Source: Tilletia caries
Taxonomy: Eukaryota; Basidiomycota; Exobasidiomycetes; Tilletiales; Tilletiaceae
Direction of reading: 5' to 3'
DNA length: 64,000 nucleotides
Assembly (NCBI GenBank): GCA_032718865.1
Contig: JALUTQ010000037.1
Span: forward strand, 682,001 to 746,000
The stretch's first letter is position 1. The number at the start of each line of letters is the position of its first letter. A model generated the notes under the pieces. That model saw only the letters and a list, made by a program, of their open reading frames with translations. It ran no database searches and was not told the DNA's origin. Below, piece after piece: positions 1 to 13,035 of this stretch. Made by a program: the position numbers and the translations under genes.

Positions 1-503
1 GATGACCCTGCTTCCATCTGACGGTCTGCCCTGAGCACGGGCAGTGCGGAGTGCGGTCTGTGAGTCGGTGACTGGGTGAGCGTTCGTGGTGATGGCCAGC
101 GGAACACTGATCACGAGGAGATCGCACTTCGCAGGGACAGCACCGATGGGATGGGACCGAGCAAAACACTGACTGCCTTGCTTCCACCACCACCTTAACA
201 TCATCCCTTCCCTCCCCTCCCCTCGTCTCCACCGCCCCTCGCCCCGTCTGGTCCACACGGCAGCGTCTGCTTCACTCGTCAACTCACTCACACTCGCCGT
301 TGAGTCCGTTCTCCCTCAGAAAATTTAAGGATCTGCCGTTCCATCACTCTCCCGAGCCCCCAACACTCATCCCCACCCAACCTGTCAACGACCAACAACA
401 ACAGCACCACACACGCACACAGACACCCACCCACGCGCACACACAGCAGCAGCAGAACATCATCTCCATCTCGTAGTTCCACGGATATCAGCCCACAAGC
501 AAC
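1..503. other. Upstream flank of rac1, no gene seen
   Basis: No convincing coding region. The last 300 bases become pyrimidine- and CA-rich (CACACA-type runs around 400-450), as expected for a promoter and 5' UTR of the Rac gene starting at 504. An upstream gene, if any, lies outside the window. Confidence 0.5.
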
Positions 504-1719
<1,216 letters not shown>

Positions 1720-3386
1720 AGTGAAGAAAGAGAATGACCAGAGCCGGGGGGGAACAAAGGGGCATGCGGAGATTGGGTGGTACGAAGGCAGACACGTGAG
1801 CAGGAGTACAGGGAGGCAAAGATTGGACCACACATAGAATCGGATTAGGGACGGAGGGCGTGGAAGGGTGCAATAGCGGACGATGGGTGCTGCGGGTTGG
1901 GATCGACGGGGAGCGGAATTATGGAAGACTCGGTGTGAATGGGTCGAGTCTGCTGGCGTGTACGGGTCGTGACTCTATTCACGAACGAGCATCAAGTCGA
2001 CCGAACAGCTGGGCCGGGGAAATCATCTCAATCTTACTTTACCGAATCGACAACTCTTCCAACCACGTCAAGTCTGGATGGGTCATTTACGAAGCATCGT
2101 CTGCTCGATGGCGTGGCCTGTTCAGCACATGAGCGATCTCGTGCTATTATGCCCCCAAGCACACCAAAATCGACCCCCGTCAAACGTAGATCGCCACCCG
2201 ACTTCCATTTCCCAATCCACGCGAACACTCGAAGAATGCACGTCTGGCCCGCTCTTAAAGGAATCGCGACGGAGGAACACCACATGATACGCTACATTGA
2301 AGAACCGTTTCCTCACAGACAGCAGGGGCTACCCGTGCACCTTTTTTTTGATTTACGCCCCATCTCTTCCCCCCCCCTGGACGACCCGCCCCGACTTCCC
2401 ATTAATTCTGCCTTTTCCGTTGGGCACTCTCCATCGCGCTCGACCTGGATCATCGGAAGACCGCCCATTCGCCTTTTCTCGCCCTCGATTCGTTCCGATG
2501 CCCATGATCCACTCTTCTTTGCAACGTCCAACCCCTCCCAACCCTTCTCTCCCCCTCTGACTCGCGACCACATAAACTCCCCAGGTCCCCAGGACGAAGC
2601 CTTCCCGCCCCTCAAGACATTATCCCCAAACGCACATCCCGTCTCCCGGCTCCCGAGCATACCTAAACTCCCCCTCAAGAATCCCCTTCATATGCTATGG
2701 AAAACAAACACACAAACCCAATCTCCCGCCCAATTCTCCAGCTTCGGTCCTGGGTCCTACAGCCCAAGTGTCCGGGGGGTGACAGGTCTTCAATGCCCAA
2801 ATTTCTTTTTTCTACCTCGCCCCGACCCCGACTCGAATCCGCGCCCACTTCCTTCCCTCCCCCTTCTCTCTTCTTTCTTTCTTTCTTTCTTCTTTTTTAC
2901 GAACAATTGCACAGAAACTTCTCCCATCCCAACATGGATCGACACGTCCCCCCATCCTCATGCCCACCCAACCCGCTCTTCACCTACCCTCCTTTGGGCA
3001 ACCCAAACCTTGGAAAGGGATCAGTTAAATCCTCCCCCAACTGTGACAAACCCTTCCCCTCCCTCCCATTTTCACGTCTTTCCTCCCCCCTTTCTCGTGT
3101 CTTCTTTTCCTCCTTTCTTTCTTCTTGTCTCTGTTTCCCAAGTTCCTCTTTGTCCTCTCTCTCTTCTTTCTTCTCCAGCCTTTCTCGTTTTGTGACAGTC
3201 TCTGTTCTCTCCGCGCGCGTTTCTGACAACCCTTCGAAATGTCAGAGACCTGTTCTTTTGCCCTTCCTGCTCGTGGCCCTCTGGGAGACGGCGGCTCGCT
3301 GGCAAGATGTCGTAAGGAACATTTGGAAGGGTGTGATTGGATCTCACGCTTGTGGACATACTAGCTAGGTCGTTGGAGCGACATCC
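1720..3386. other. Convergent intergenic region, pyrimidine-rich
   Basis: This lies between the 3' ends of rac1 and TSR3. From about 2320 to 3200 the + strand is strongly C/T-rich with CTTT and polyT tracts. An open frame at 1939-3195 (418 codons) is Pro/Ser/Phe-rich with no recognisable domain and looks like a by-product of that composition. Pyrimidine tracts like this often lie before fungal transcription starts, so a non-coding or antisense transcript is possible but not shown. Confidence 0.4.
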
Positions 3387-4700
3387 TCATGATTGCTCCT
3401 CCAAGGCAGCCGCTTCGGATGCCGAGGTGATTCGAACCACCTTTGAGAAGTTTTGCTGAAGTCTGTTCGCCTCGCCATCCTCATCTTCGTCATCATCGCT
3501 TGGGTCGTCTGGCCCGGTGTGATTGGGATTGGAGAGGGACAGATCCTCGCCTGTGAGAGATGACAAAGGGGCAAATTCAATAAGAAGAACAAAAGTAAGA
3601 GAGAAAAGGGGGAGAAGAGAACTCACCTCTCTGCCCACGGTCCACTTTCTCTCGCTGTTTGCGCTCCATCTCCTGCTGTACGAGTTCATCAGCGACGCCG
3701 AGGACCTGTTCTGGACCGGTACAGGCTCGATATCGGTCGAGGAGACCCTTGTTGACGATGGGGAACTGTTTGCCCCATCCAAATTTGGAGAGGAGGTGGT
3801 TCGCGAGCGGATCGTGGGAGGTGATGAAGAGGGCGGCTGCGAGCTGGTTGTGTGGGATAGGGGAGAAAGGAAGGAGGATGAGTTGTTGTTGGAGTCTGGC
3901 GGGTGGGAAATGGGACGTACCGCCTCGACGCAATTGAGCTTCATACTCTTGCCGTAGTTGACTGGATTGGTTGCCACCAAATGGGGCACTACAAAAAATG
4001 GCCAAACCCAACTCCTTTCAGCCAGCTTCTAAAAACGAAGGGAAACGAGGGAGAGGCACTCACACAATCGCTCATGCGGACTCTTGATCTTCCCAAAGGG
4101 CACCTCGTCCAACCGAGCCCACGAACACTCAACAACGGCCAACCCATGTTCAGCCAAGACGGGCGTGTCGGCGGGGGAGAGGGTCTGGGTGGCGTTCGGT
4201 GTGAGGACGATGCCTCGGAATCGCTGTCCGACTCGTAATTCGCGGATCAGGCCGAGCCGGGCTAGTTTTTTGCCGGAGCAGCGTTTGGGGTCGCAGTGGC
4301 CGAAGTCCCATTGGGCGAGGGGTAGTTGGAGTTGGGCTTCGAGGATGGCGTCGTCTTCGTCTTCTTCGTCGTCTTCTTCTTTGTCGTCATCGTCATTTTC
4401 CTGATCATCGTCGGTGGCTCGTGCTTTGCCTTTCCGGGAGCGGGAAGGAGAGGTACGACTGCCTTCTGATTCAGAACCAGACCCGGATTCGGAGCCAGAG
4501 TCGTCCTCGTCCTCATCGTCTTCCTCTTCGTCCGGTTCTACGATGCTGGCCGGTTTCCAACTGTCGCCTTCTAGATAATGGTCGGCGCGACTGGCTCCTC
4601 CAGGCCCGCCGCCCCTTCTTCCTCGTCCGCCTCGTCCGCGTTTCGATGAGCTTCCTGCTCCTCCGCCGCCGCCTCGGTTGCCTCCGCGTGGTTTGCCCAT
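3387..4700 (-). CDS. TSR3: 18S rRNA aminocarboxypropyltransferase TSR3
   Basis: Tsr3 adds the 3-amino-3-carboxypropyl group to the hypermodified m1acp3-psi base of 18S rRNA, using S-adenosylmethionine, late in cytoplasmic 40S maturation. Exons (minus strand) 4700..4064, 3988..3921, 3843..3627 and 3550..3387 give 361 residues. The N-terminus is Gly/Arg-rich followed by an acidic stretch. The catalytic core contains [20 protein letters not shown], then SPHERL, and after the first splice [20 protein letters not shown]. Both blocks are hallmarks of the family. The C-terminus is acidic and variable. Each splice restores frame exactly. The acidic and glycine-rich extensions make it longer than the roughly 300-residue yeast protein. 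Confidence 0.93.
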
Positions 4701-5589
4701 GACTCTTGAAGGGAATTCGAATTGCTCAGGCGGATATCTCCACGGTTCACGCTGAGAAATTCAGTGGAAGTGTTTGCCTCAGACGGTGATGCTCTTGTCA
4801 GGCCGACTGCAGCCAACAACCTGGAGCGATCGATCGATCAGACGCGACCATGTGGCCCTGGTGCGGGGGGAACTGCGGACGGAGCGGGAATATGGAAGTA
4901 GCGCCTGCGTTCGTCCGCTTTGTCCTTCGGCCTCTTCCGCACGCGAACCTCTCATTTTCATTTGGCGATCTTGATCTGGTGGATGCGGAGATGAGCATGA
5001 ACGCATGAACGCTGCTGCGGTGCCCTTCTCCAGGCGCGGAGATGAGCATCGTGTGAGGGGTGGGTGAGGAAGATGCTGGGATGTGCTGGAGCCTGGAGGG
5101 GCGGGCGGGACTGCGGGAGGCGGGAAGTGGGAAGGATCCGGGCCAGACGGGCGACGGCTTCACATTCGATGCTCTATCTCGTTCTCGACCTTTGTGTGGG
5201 AGTCTCAGTGATGTGCTGGACCGGCTGCATGTGCCAAACCTGTCTCGTTGTGACTTGTGAGAGGGGAGCCCGCTGCCGGCTTCAGCGCTTCAGCATGAGC
5301 CAACAGCCAGGCAGCAGGCGCCAGGCGGTCGGTCTCCCAATTTCGGTCTGAGGCTAGCGTCCGGAGGAAGCGGCCTGGAAGCTCGAAGCTCTGCAGTCTT
5401 GTCACCCTACTCTCCCGCTTCCCCCTTCCCCAGCCAAGGACACCCCCTTATAAAGATCGGACACCTGCCTCCTTCTCTTCCTGCTTCCCCACCACCACCA
5501 TCCATCAGCTCTCATACTAAGAAAGCTGGTACCCTATACTCCACACACCCATTCCCCTAATTCGTATCCACAGCAACTAATCAGTCAAC
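4701..5589. other. Divergent intergenic region between TSR3 and icl1
   Basis: An 889-bp region holding the TSR3 promoter (minus) and the icl1 promoter (plus). No convincing gene. A TATA-like box near 5448 is listed separately. The stretch from 5400 to 5589 is pyrimidine-rich and probably covers the icl1 5' UTR. Confidence 0.5.
5448..5454 (+). promoter_or_regulatory. Candidate TATA box for icl1
   Basis: TTATAAA lies 136 bp upstream of the icl1 start codon, followed by a pyrimidine-rich tract. Isocitrate lyase genes are strongly inducible, and a TATA box fits that class. No activator site could be assigned. Confidence 0.4.
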
Positions 5590-7339
5590 ATGGGATTCAA
5601 CATCGAGCAGGAGGAGAAGGCCTTCTTGCAGGAGGTCGAGGCCGTCAAGCAATGGTGGAAGGTGAGTCCATTTCCCTGACTCTCCATATGCTCTCACCTC
5701 TCCCTCTGCTCTGCGTCCCAGCTTGCTGATCCTCACACTCTTCGTGCGCCTCTCGAAACGCGTCTCTTTCATCGATCTTCCTCAGTCACCCCGTTTCGCA
5801 CGCGTCGTTCGCCCCTACACCGCAGAGCAGGTCGTCAGCAAGCGCGGCACCATCAAGCAGACTTACCCTTCCAACGAGCAGGGTAAGAAGCTCTGGACCT
5901 CCCTTACCGCACACGACAAGGCCGGCACCACTTCCCACACCTACGGTGCCCTCGACCCCGTCCAGGTCACCCAGATGGCAAAGTACCTCGAGACTGTCTA
6001 CGTCTCCGGCTGGCAATCATCATCAACCGCCTCGGCCACCAACGAGCCCGGTCCGGATCTTGCTGACTACCCCTACAACACTGTCCCCAACAAGGTCGAG
6101 CACCTCTTCATGGCCCAGCTCTTCCACGACCGGAAGCAACGCGAACAACGTCTCCGTCTCTCCAAGGCTGAGCGTCAAGCCACTACTTACATCGACTACC
6201 TCCGCCCCATTGTTGCCGACGCTGACACCGGACACGGTGGTCTCACCGCCGTCATGAAGCTCACCAAGCTCTTTGTTGAGAAGGGTGCGGCTGGTATCCA
6301 CATTGAGGACCAGGCACCCGGCACAAAGAAGTGCGGACACATGGCCGGCAAGGTCCTTGTCCCCATTTCCGAGCACATCAACCGTCTCGTCGCCATCCGA
6401 TTGCAGTACGACATCATGGGTGTCGAGAACTTGGTCGTTGCCCGAACAGACTCCGAGGCCGCCACTCTCATCACCACCAACGTCGACGAGCGGGACCACC
6501 CCTTCATCCTCGGTACCACCAACCCCAACCTTGAGCCCCTTGTTAGCGTCATGACCCGCGCCGAGAAGGAAGGCAAGACCGGTGACGCCCTCCAGGCCAT
6601 TGAGGACGCATGGACCCAACAGGCCGGCCTCGCCCTCTTCTCTGAGGCGGCCGCCCTCGCTCTGCAACGCATCAACCCCTCCAAGGTTGACGCGTTCCTC
6701 GCTGAGGTCGCAAAGGTACCCAACTACCAGGCACGCGCCATCGCCAAGAGCTACGGTCTCGACGAGAAGTCCGGCTTCTTCTGGGACTGGGACGCGCCGC
6801 GAACCCGTGAGGGCTACTACCAGTACCGTGGTGGAACGCAGTGCGCCATCAACCGTGCCGTCAACTTCGCGCCTTACGCCGACCTGCTCTGGATGGAGAC
6901 CAAGTCTCCCATCTTGTCGCAGGCCAAGGAGTTCGCAGAGGGTGTCCGCAAGGCACACCCCGGCCAATGGCTCGCCTACAACCTGTCGCCCTCCTTCAAC
7001 TGGGACGCTGCCAAGCTCACCACCGACCAAATGCGCAGCTACGTCTGGGACCTCGGCAAGCTCGGCTTCGTCTGGCAATTCATCACCCTCGGTGGACTGC
7101 ACTCCAACGCCTACATCTCCGACGTCTTCGCCAAGGCATTCGCCAAGGAGGGCATGAAGGCGTACGTCGAGCAGGTCCAGCGCAAGGAGCGGGAGTCTGG
7201 CTGCGACGTCCTGACGCACCAGAAGTGGTCAGGTGCCGACTTTGTCGACAACTTGCTCAAGACGGTCACTGGTGGTGTCTCGAGCACAGCTGCCATGGGC
7301 AAGGGTGTCACAGAGTCCCAATTCGGCGGCAAGCACTGA
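5590..7339 (+). CDS. icl1: Isocitrate lyase
   Basis: Cleaves isocitrate to glyoxylate and succinate, the first step of the glyoxylate bypass that lets fungi grow on acetate, ethanol or fatty acids. Exons 5590..5661 and 5786..7339 give 541 residues, typical of fungal ICL. The N-terminal exon encodes [19 protein letters not shown]. The catalytic signature KKCGHMAGK lies near residue 207 (nt about 6326), with [11 protein letters not shown] and the C-terminal [15 protein letters not shown] helix also recognisable. The C-terminus is GGKH, so there is no canonical SKL-type peroxisomal signal; import, if any, would need another route. Codon use is strongly C-ending, consistent with high expression. 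Confidence 0.96.
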
Positions 7340-7796
7340 TTTTTGTATTGGAACGCTTTCTTCTCGGACCATGGCACCTTCCTTTCCCTTTTCTTCTACT
7401 CTCGCGCAATCCATAGCCTTATACACACACATTTGAGATCTCGCCTGAGTCCAGAACTCCAAAGTGTTGTTTCCGAGCATTCATCGTCAGAACGCGCACG
7501 TCGTGCATTGCTTTGCTCTCATGCCGAGCGTCGCGGTGGAAAAGGGGACGTGGAAATCGAGATAGGGTGAATAGGTGTAACCTGTGACTCCCTGTCAGAC
7601 CCTCCCAGGTCGATGGTCTCCCGCGGCGAACACCTTGTTGTTCACGTGACTTGATTCTGGGACGCGCCTGGAGTCTGGACGCGTCGCAAGGGGAGATCAA
7701 CACTTTCGACTTTCGACCAGCATTCCGCTGCACCATCAGGCATCCAGCATCCAGCATCCAGGATCGAGACAGCATCGTGAAGAACAGCTCGCAAGA
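7340..7796. other. Intergenic icl1 to BUB1-like gene
   Basis: A 457-bp spacer with the icl1 3' UTR and the kinase-gene promoter. A short tandem CATCCAG repeat (three copies) sits at about 7740-7762. No gene seen. Confidence 0.45.
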
Positions 7797-10700
7797 ATGG
7801 ATGGAAATCGCGCACCCCCGGCCTTGGCTGGCGGTGCTCCTTTCCAAACACCCCGACGACCATCAGCGCTCGACTCAGCCGCTTTCAAGACACCAATGCG
7901 TACACCGCTCGAGCAGACGTCCAAGACGCCCATCATCGACATGGCCCTCGCCATCGAGTCGCAAAAGGAGAACGTGATCCCGCGCGCCAAGGGACGATCC
8001 GCCTCTGCGCTCCACAACAACCTCGCGCTTCAACATCGGGAGCGCGTCGAGAAGTTAGCATCGCAGCGAGAGGAGCACGAGAAGCGCATTCACCCGGACG
8101 CCAATGCCGAGTCGGAGGACCCGCTGGAGGCGTGGGACTCGTACGTCCGATGGACGATCGACTCCTACCCGGCAGGCCAAACGGCCGAAAGTGGTCTCGT
8201 CCCTCTGCTCGAGCTCGCCACTCGCTCCTTCTTCAGCCAGAGGGTGTACGCGCAAGACGTACGGTATCTGCGCTTTTGGGTGTTGTATGCCAACAATTGC
8301 GAGGACCGGAGAAATATCTTTCGGTTCTTGCTCGCGAATGAGGTCGGGACGAACTGGGCGACGCTGTACGAGGAGCTGGCGAATGTCTTGGAAGCGAATG
8401 CACTGTGGGTATCATCCTTGCTGTGCTCATTCTCATCCATGATTTTTGCGCTGACGCTGTAATCTCCGATCGCCTTCTGCAGATACGAAGAAGCTGATGA
8501 AACATACCGACTAGGCATCAACCGCCGCGCACATCCTCTCGACCGTCTCAACCGTCGCTACAAGGAGTACCAGCAACGCATCCTCCTCCGACCTGAAGCT
8601 TCGGATTCAGCGACAGCGAACGGCGGGAACGGCACGTATACCGACGCACTGAAGGCTGCTATGGCCGCAGCGAAGAGATCCATGCTCGGCACCAAAAATG
8701 ATGCCCGGTCCGGCGCATCGAGCATGTCTGCAAACTCAGTCAGGGGAGCGGGCCTCGCGGGTGCTGGATTAGGGAGCTCCTCGTCGAGCGGACCTTCTCT
8801 TGCGACTGCCTCCTCCAACGTCAAGAAACTGGCTGTGTTCAACGACGACGACGATGATGAACCGGCGGATCATCTTCAACGTGGATCGAGAAAGGAAGGC
8901 GGGTCCGGGTGGGACTCGTTGGGTTCCAAAGTCCAACGAAAGCAGGAAAATCACGCGACGGCCAAGGCGTGGGCGGGAGAGAAGATGGGCGGTATGAGCA
9001 AGACGCCGGGAAAAGCGGGTGCTGTCGCCGTCAGTGTCTTTCGGGACTCGGATGACGAGGAGCAGGCGCCGCCTGCCCGGGCGCCGAAGGAAGGGGCTGA
9101 TGGACTTTCTCGGACTCCGCGTTCAGGTCTGGGCTTGGGAACGGGAAGAGTTGCTTTGGCGCCTACTCTGTCTGAGACGGACCAGCTCCGTCAAAATCCA
9201 TTCCTGCGGTGGGACAAGGACTTGTTGAACGGCAAGCGACAGACTGAACCGGTCACAAGTGCAGCTCCGGTAACGACGATTACGACGACGGCGAAAACCC
9301 AGTCGGTCATGGAAGCCAAGAAGAGCAAGAAAGGCAAAGCCTCAGCCGTGAGCGATAGGCCCAAGTCTGCTTCATCATCATCCAGATCGAAGGAGCCTGC
9401 TGCAGCGTCTACCAGCAAGGATCTACCACCAGCCGCCGGTCCGAAGCGGGAACGTCATGCTCTCCCGATCCTGCTTCTCTACCCTGATCTCAACACGATC
9501 GAAGAGGTGGTCACCAGCTTCGAGAAGGGGGAGACCAAATGGATCGAGCCGAGCGGGGAGGTCTGCATCGAGGAAATCCTTCTGGCGAAGCGGGGCATTT
9601 CTTGCTCGTCGCAGTCGGATCCGTGGGCGTACCTGGACGAGCGCGTCGGGGTGTCGTGGCCGCCGAGAATTGAAGCGAAGGTTGAAGAGCCTGTACGTCC
9701 GTCACAGGCGCCGGAGCCTCAACTGCCATCGAATGCTCCTGAGCCTCAACTATCATCGAACGCTTCCGAGCCTCAACTACCTCAAATGACCGATGTCGAG
9801 CCGAGCCTTGCGACTGCAAGTGCGGCTGCATCATCATCCCAAGAACAAATCAGTTCGCATGCGACAGCATCGTCGTCCCAAGAACGAACCGGGTCACAAA
9901 AGCGAAAACGCGAAGGCGATGGTCATACGGGTACAGTCAATCTCAAAGTGAAGCAGAAGCAAAGGGAGGTCACACAGACCGTGACGATGTTCACGAAGGC
10001 GGCCGAACTTGACGTCCGCGGCATGTTTAACGGTGACGACTCTGAGGACAGCGGTGACGACGACGACGATGATGATGACGATGAGGAGAGTGAGGACGAA
10101 AACTCTCATCGACGAGGAGTAGTGCCTCCTACGCCCTCGGCAAGACACGTCAGTGCTCCGATCATCATGCCTGCGACACCAGCCTCCCAGCGGCCACCTG
10201 TCGACGAGAACGGTGAACCACTTCTGATGTCGGGTCGACGGATGCCAAGCGTCTCGCGGAGCGGTGGCGGAGGAGGTGTGCTTGCGCCCCGGATTCTTTC
10301 GGATCCTCTGGCTGCACTGGGTACGATTTCGGCCACTCCCATCCGAGCACCGTTGGTGGCCAGGATCCCTTTTGAGAAGGTGAACGTGCCCGGGTCTAGT
10401 TCGGGTCCGACTCTAACTGCGGCGCCCATGATGCCGCCACCTCCTGTTCCTAGACCTACGGCCTCGGCTGGAGCGGTAAGGGTACCTCAGAGAATGGAAA
10501 TTTTTCAAGAGGAGGACGAGGACGAGCAGGATGAGGCGCATGTCAGCGGCGGATCGAGGGACCCAGCTGCAGAAGGAGACGAGGAGCACTATCCAGAAGA
10601 TGGCAACCCTGACGAGGTCCTCTTGAACGGGACGCACGTCTATCATGCTCTGACACCGATCACAGAAGCCACCGAGTTCACACGGATGACGGCCCGGACT

Positions 10701-12717
10701 GCTCGAACACCCGGTACGGCGAGCAAGCCCAGCCGAACGGACATGAGCCAAGACGTCCTGGCTCGATGGAATCACTCTCGGCGTGGTTCGGCGCGAGGGT
10801 CTCTGGCCCGGGATGACGAGGACAGCAGCAGTGAGGACGAGACGGGCGAGCCTCAGATCCCCAAGTTGATGGTCCTCACGGACGCTCAACGCCAGCAGAT
10901 GCAAAAGGATACCAGCTCGGAGAACGTCAGTGGTAGTGTCAGCGAGCTTGGACCGTCGAGCAAGGCACGAGAGGATGTGGTGATGGCACCGGCGAACTGC
11001 ATCGTGGAGGAGACTTCGATGTCCATCAAGAACGACGTTGCGGATCGCTCGGATGCTTCGAGTCACGGGTTCCCGGGGCCCAGCGAGAAGCCCCTTGAGC
11101 CTACGGGCCTTTGGGATCGCTCTCGCGCGTCAGCCGGCGAGCTCAGCGGCGTGTTGATCGAGAAACATGAGCACACGGGTGCTTCGGTCGCTCTTCCGAC
11201 TCATCAAGACTTTGGCTCGAGCTTGGTCATTAGCGAGTACCAGCAGGTTGATGCCGGCGATTCCATGATGGCTGAGGTGGTAGATGACGGCCATCATGTC
11301 ATTGCGAATCCGTGCCCGCCCGTCGATGCTAAGAATATCGCCTACATCCTTGGCAGGCTTGAGCACAAGATAGAGGAGCTTCCACACTTCGTCGACCTCG
11401 GTGATCAAAGCGCTGGCGGGATGCTGGACACGCTGCAGTCGGCCGTCCGGTCGGCGACGCGGAAGTCACTCGGCGGAGCTTCGATCGCGAAGAATGGACA
11501 GGTCAAGATTCAATGCCGGCTGGATATTGCGGGTGCGCCTTTCCATGTTCGACGCAAGCTTGGAGAAGGTGGCTATGGCGCCGTCTTCCTTGCGGACGAT
11601 GTCACGTCCTTTGCGCCGTCGCTGCGTCCCCAGCTATGCATGATCGAGCCCGAGGATTCGATGGACATCGACGATGAGGACGCCAAGCGGAAAGTCGCGA
11701 TCAAGATCGAGAGTCCTCCGAATGCATGGGAGTTCTACGTCCTGCATCAACTCGAGATGCGATTGCCGCCGTACGTCCTACCTTCGCTCATCAGTGCTCG
11801 CAAGTTGATCGCATATGAAGATGAGTCGTTCCTCTTGCTCCACTACGGTGACAAGGGTACACTCTTGGACGTCGTCAACGGGGCCGTTGGGGCTGGTGTT
11901 GCGAGCTCCGGCACGGGAAGCTCAGGATCGACCGGTGTCGACGAAGTGTTGGCGATGTTCTTCACCATCGAGCTCATCCGGATCGTGGAGCAGATGCATC
12001 GATGCCGCTTCGTCCACGGCGACATCAAGATTGACAACTGCCTGCTCCGGCTGGACGAAGTCTTGGACGAGTCCGAGTGGACGCACAAGTACGCGCCGAG
12101 CGGGACCGGATGTTGGGCGGCCAAGGGCATGATTCTGATTGATTTTGGTCGCGCGATCGATCTGTCTTGCTACCCCGAGGGGCAGACCTTTGTCGCAGAT
12201 TGGGAAGCAGAGGAACGTGACTGTCTGCAGATGCGCGAAGGCAAGCCCTGGGTATACGAAGTCGACTACTTCGGTATCGCAGCGGTGGCACACTGCCTCT
12301 TGTTCGGCAAGTACATCGAGACGGAGACCAAAGCAGTCGTCACCGAGGAAGGCGACGGTCAAGAAGCGGGAGTATCGAAGCTTGTGCTGAGCCAGCCTTT
12401 GCGGCGGTACTGGCAAGGCGAGATCTGGAGCAAGCTCTTCGACCTGCTGCTCAACCCTGCGGCTGTCACTGGGAAGACCACATTCGAGCCTGTCATAGAC
12501 GAGCTGGCCGACGTTCGGGGCGAAATGGAGACCTGGCTGGAAGCGAATAGCAATCGTGCTGGAAAGGTGAGTAATGGAGTAGCAGAAACCCCTGGGTCAG
12601 CCCCATGTTCGAGAAGGAGACTGATCAAGGCTTTTCCTCTCTTCTTTTCCACTGCTTCAGAATCTTCGCGGCATGCTCAAGAAGTTGGAGCTGTGGGCGA
12701 TGAAGCGGAACGAATGA
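7797..12717 (+). CDS. BUB1: Spindle-checkpoint kinase Bub1 (Bub1/Mad3 type)
   Basis: Checkpoint protein that binds kinetochores through Bub3 and, in its Mad3-like role, inhibits APC/C-Cdc20. Exons 7797..8404, 8483..12566 and 12661..12717 give 1582 residues. A KEN box (QKENVIP, residues 57-59) precedes the Mad3/Bub1 TPR homology region (residues about 105-230, including WDSYVRW, DVRYLRFWVLYA and EEADETYRLGINRRAHPL across the first splice). Near residue 355, WDSLGSKVQRKQEN resembles a second KEN region with K changed to Q. A candidate Bub3-binding GLEBS motif (TMFTKAAELDVRGMFN) lies near residue 705. The kinase domain covers about 1225-1545: GEGGYGAVF, VAIK, HGDIKIDN (HRD as HGD), IDFGRAIDL. 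The disordered middle is acidic and Ser-rich. The last exon adds a basic amphipathic tail. Having both KEN and kinase suggests an unsplit MadBub protein. Confidence 0.92.
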
Positions 12718-13035
12718 ACGATGCGATGCACATGACGGTTTCCAACACTTTCTCGGATTTCCCCCTTTTCTTCCCGGATGTTCTTTGTTGTTATATTGCG
12801 CATCTCTTGCAAGTCTCTTATTGCCACATCGTTCTGGATTGAGCTGTCTAATGCTGGAGCAGGCACTTGCTGGAGAGTCAGGATCTGCGGCGTGTGGGAG
12901 GAACGATGAGGTTGAGGGAGATGAGGCGAAGAGCGAGGAAGGGGCTTAAACTCGTTCACTTCGACGACGATCACCTGGAGGATTTCAACCTTAGCTTTCG
13001 AATAGCACTCACAAAGAAGCACGAAAGCAAGAAAG
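12718..13035. other. Intergenic BUB1-like gene to translin
   Basis: A 318-bp spacer between genes on the same strand, AT-richer than the flanking exons. It holds the kinase 3' UTR and the translin promoter. No gene seen. Confidence 0.45.

Noticed and set aside
1939..3195. Open frame of 418 codons on the + strand
   Set aside because: Pro/Ser/Phe-rich composition follows the pyrimidine tract; no domain, no clear start context, no splice evidence.
6023..7219. 398-codon antisense frame across icl1
   Set aside because: Shadow of the strongly biased codon use of isocitrate lyase; no domain.
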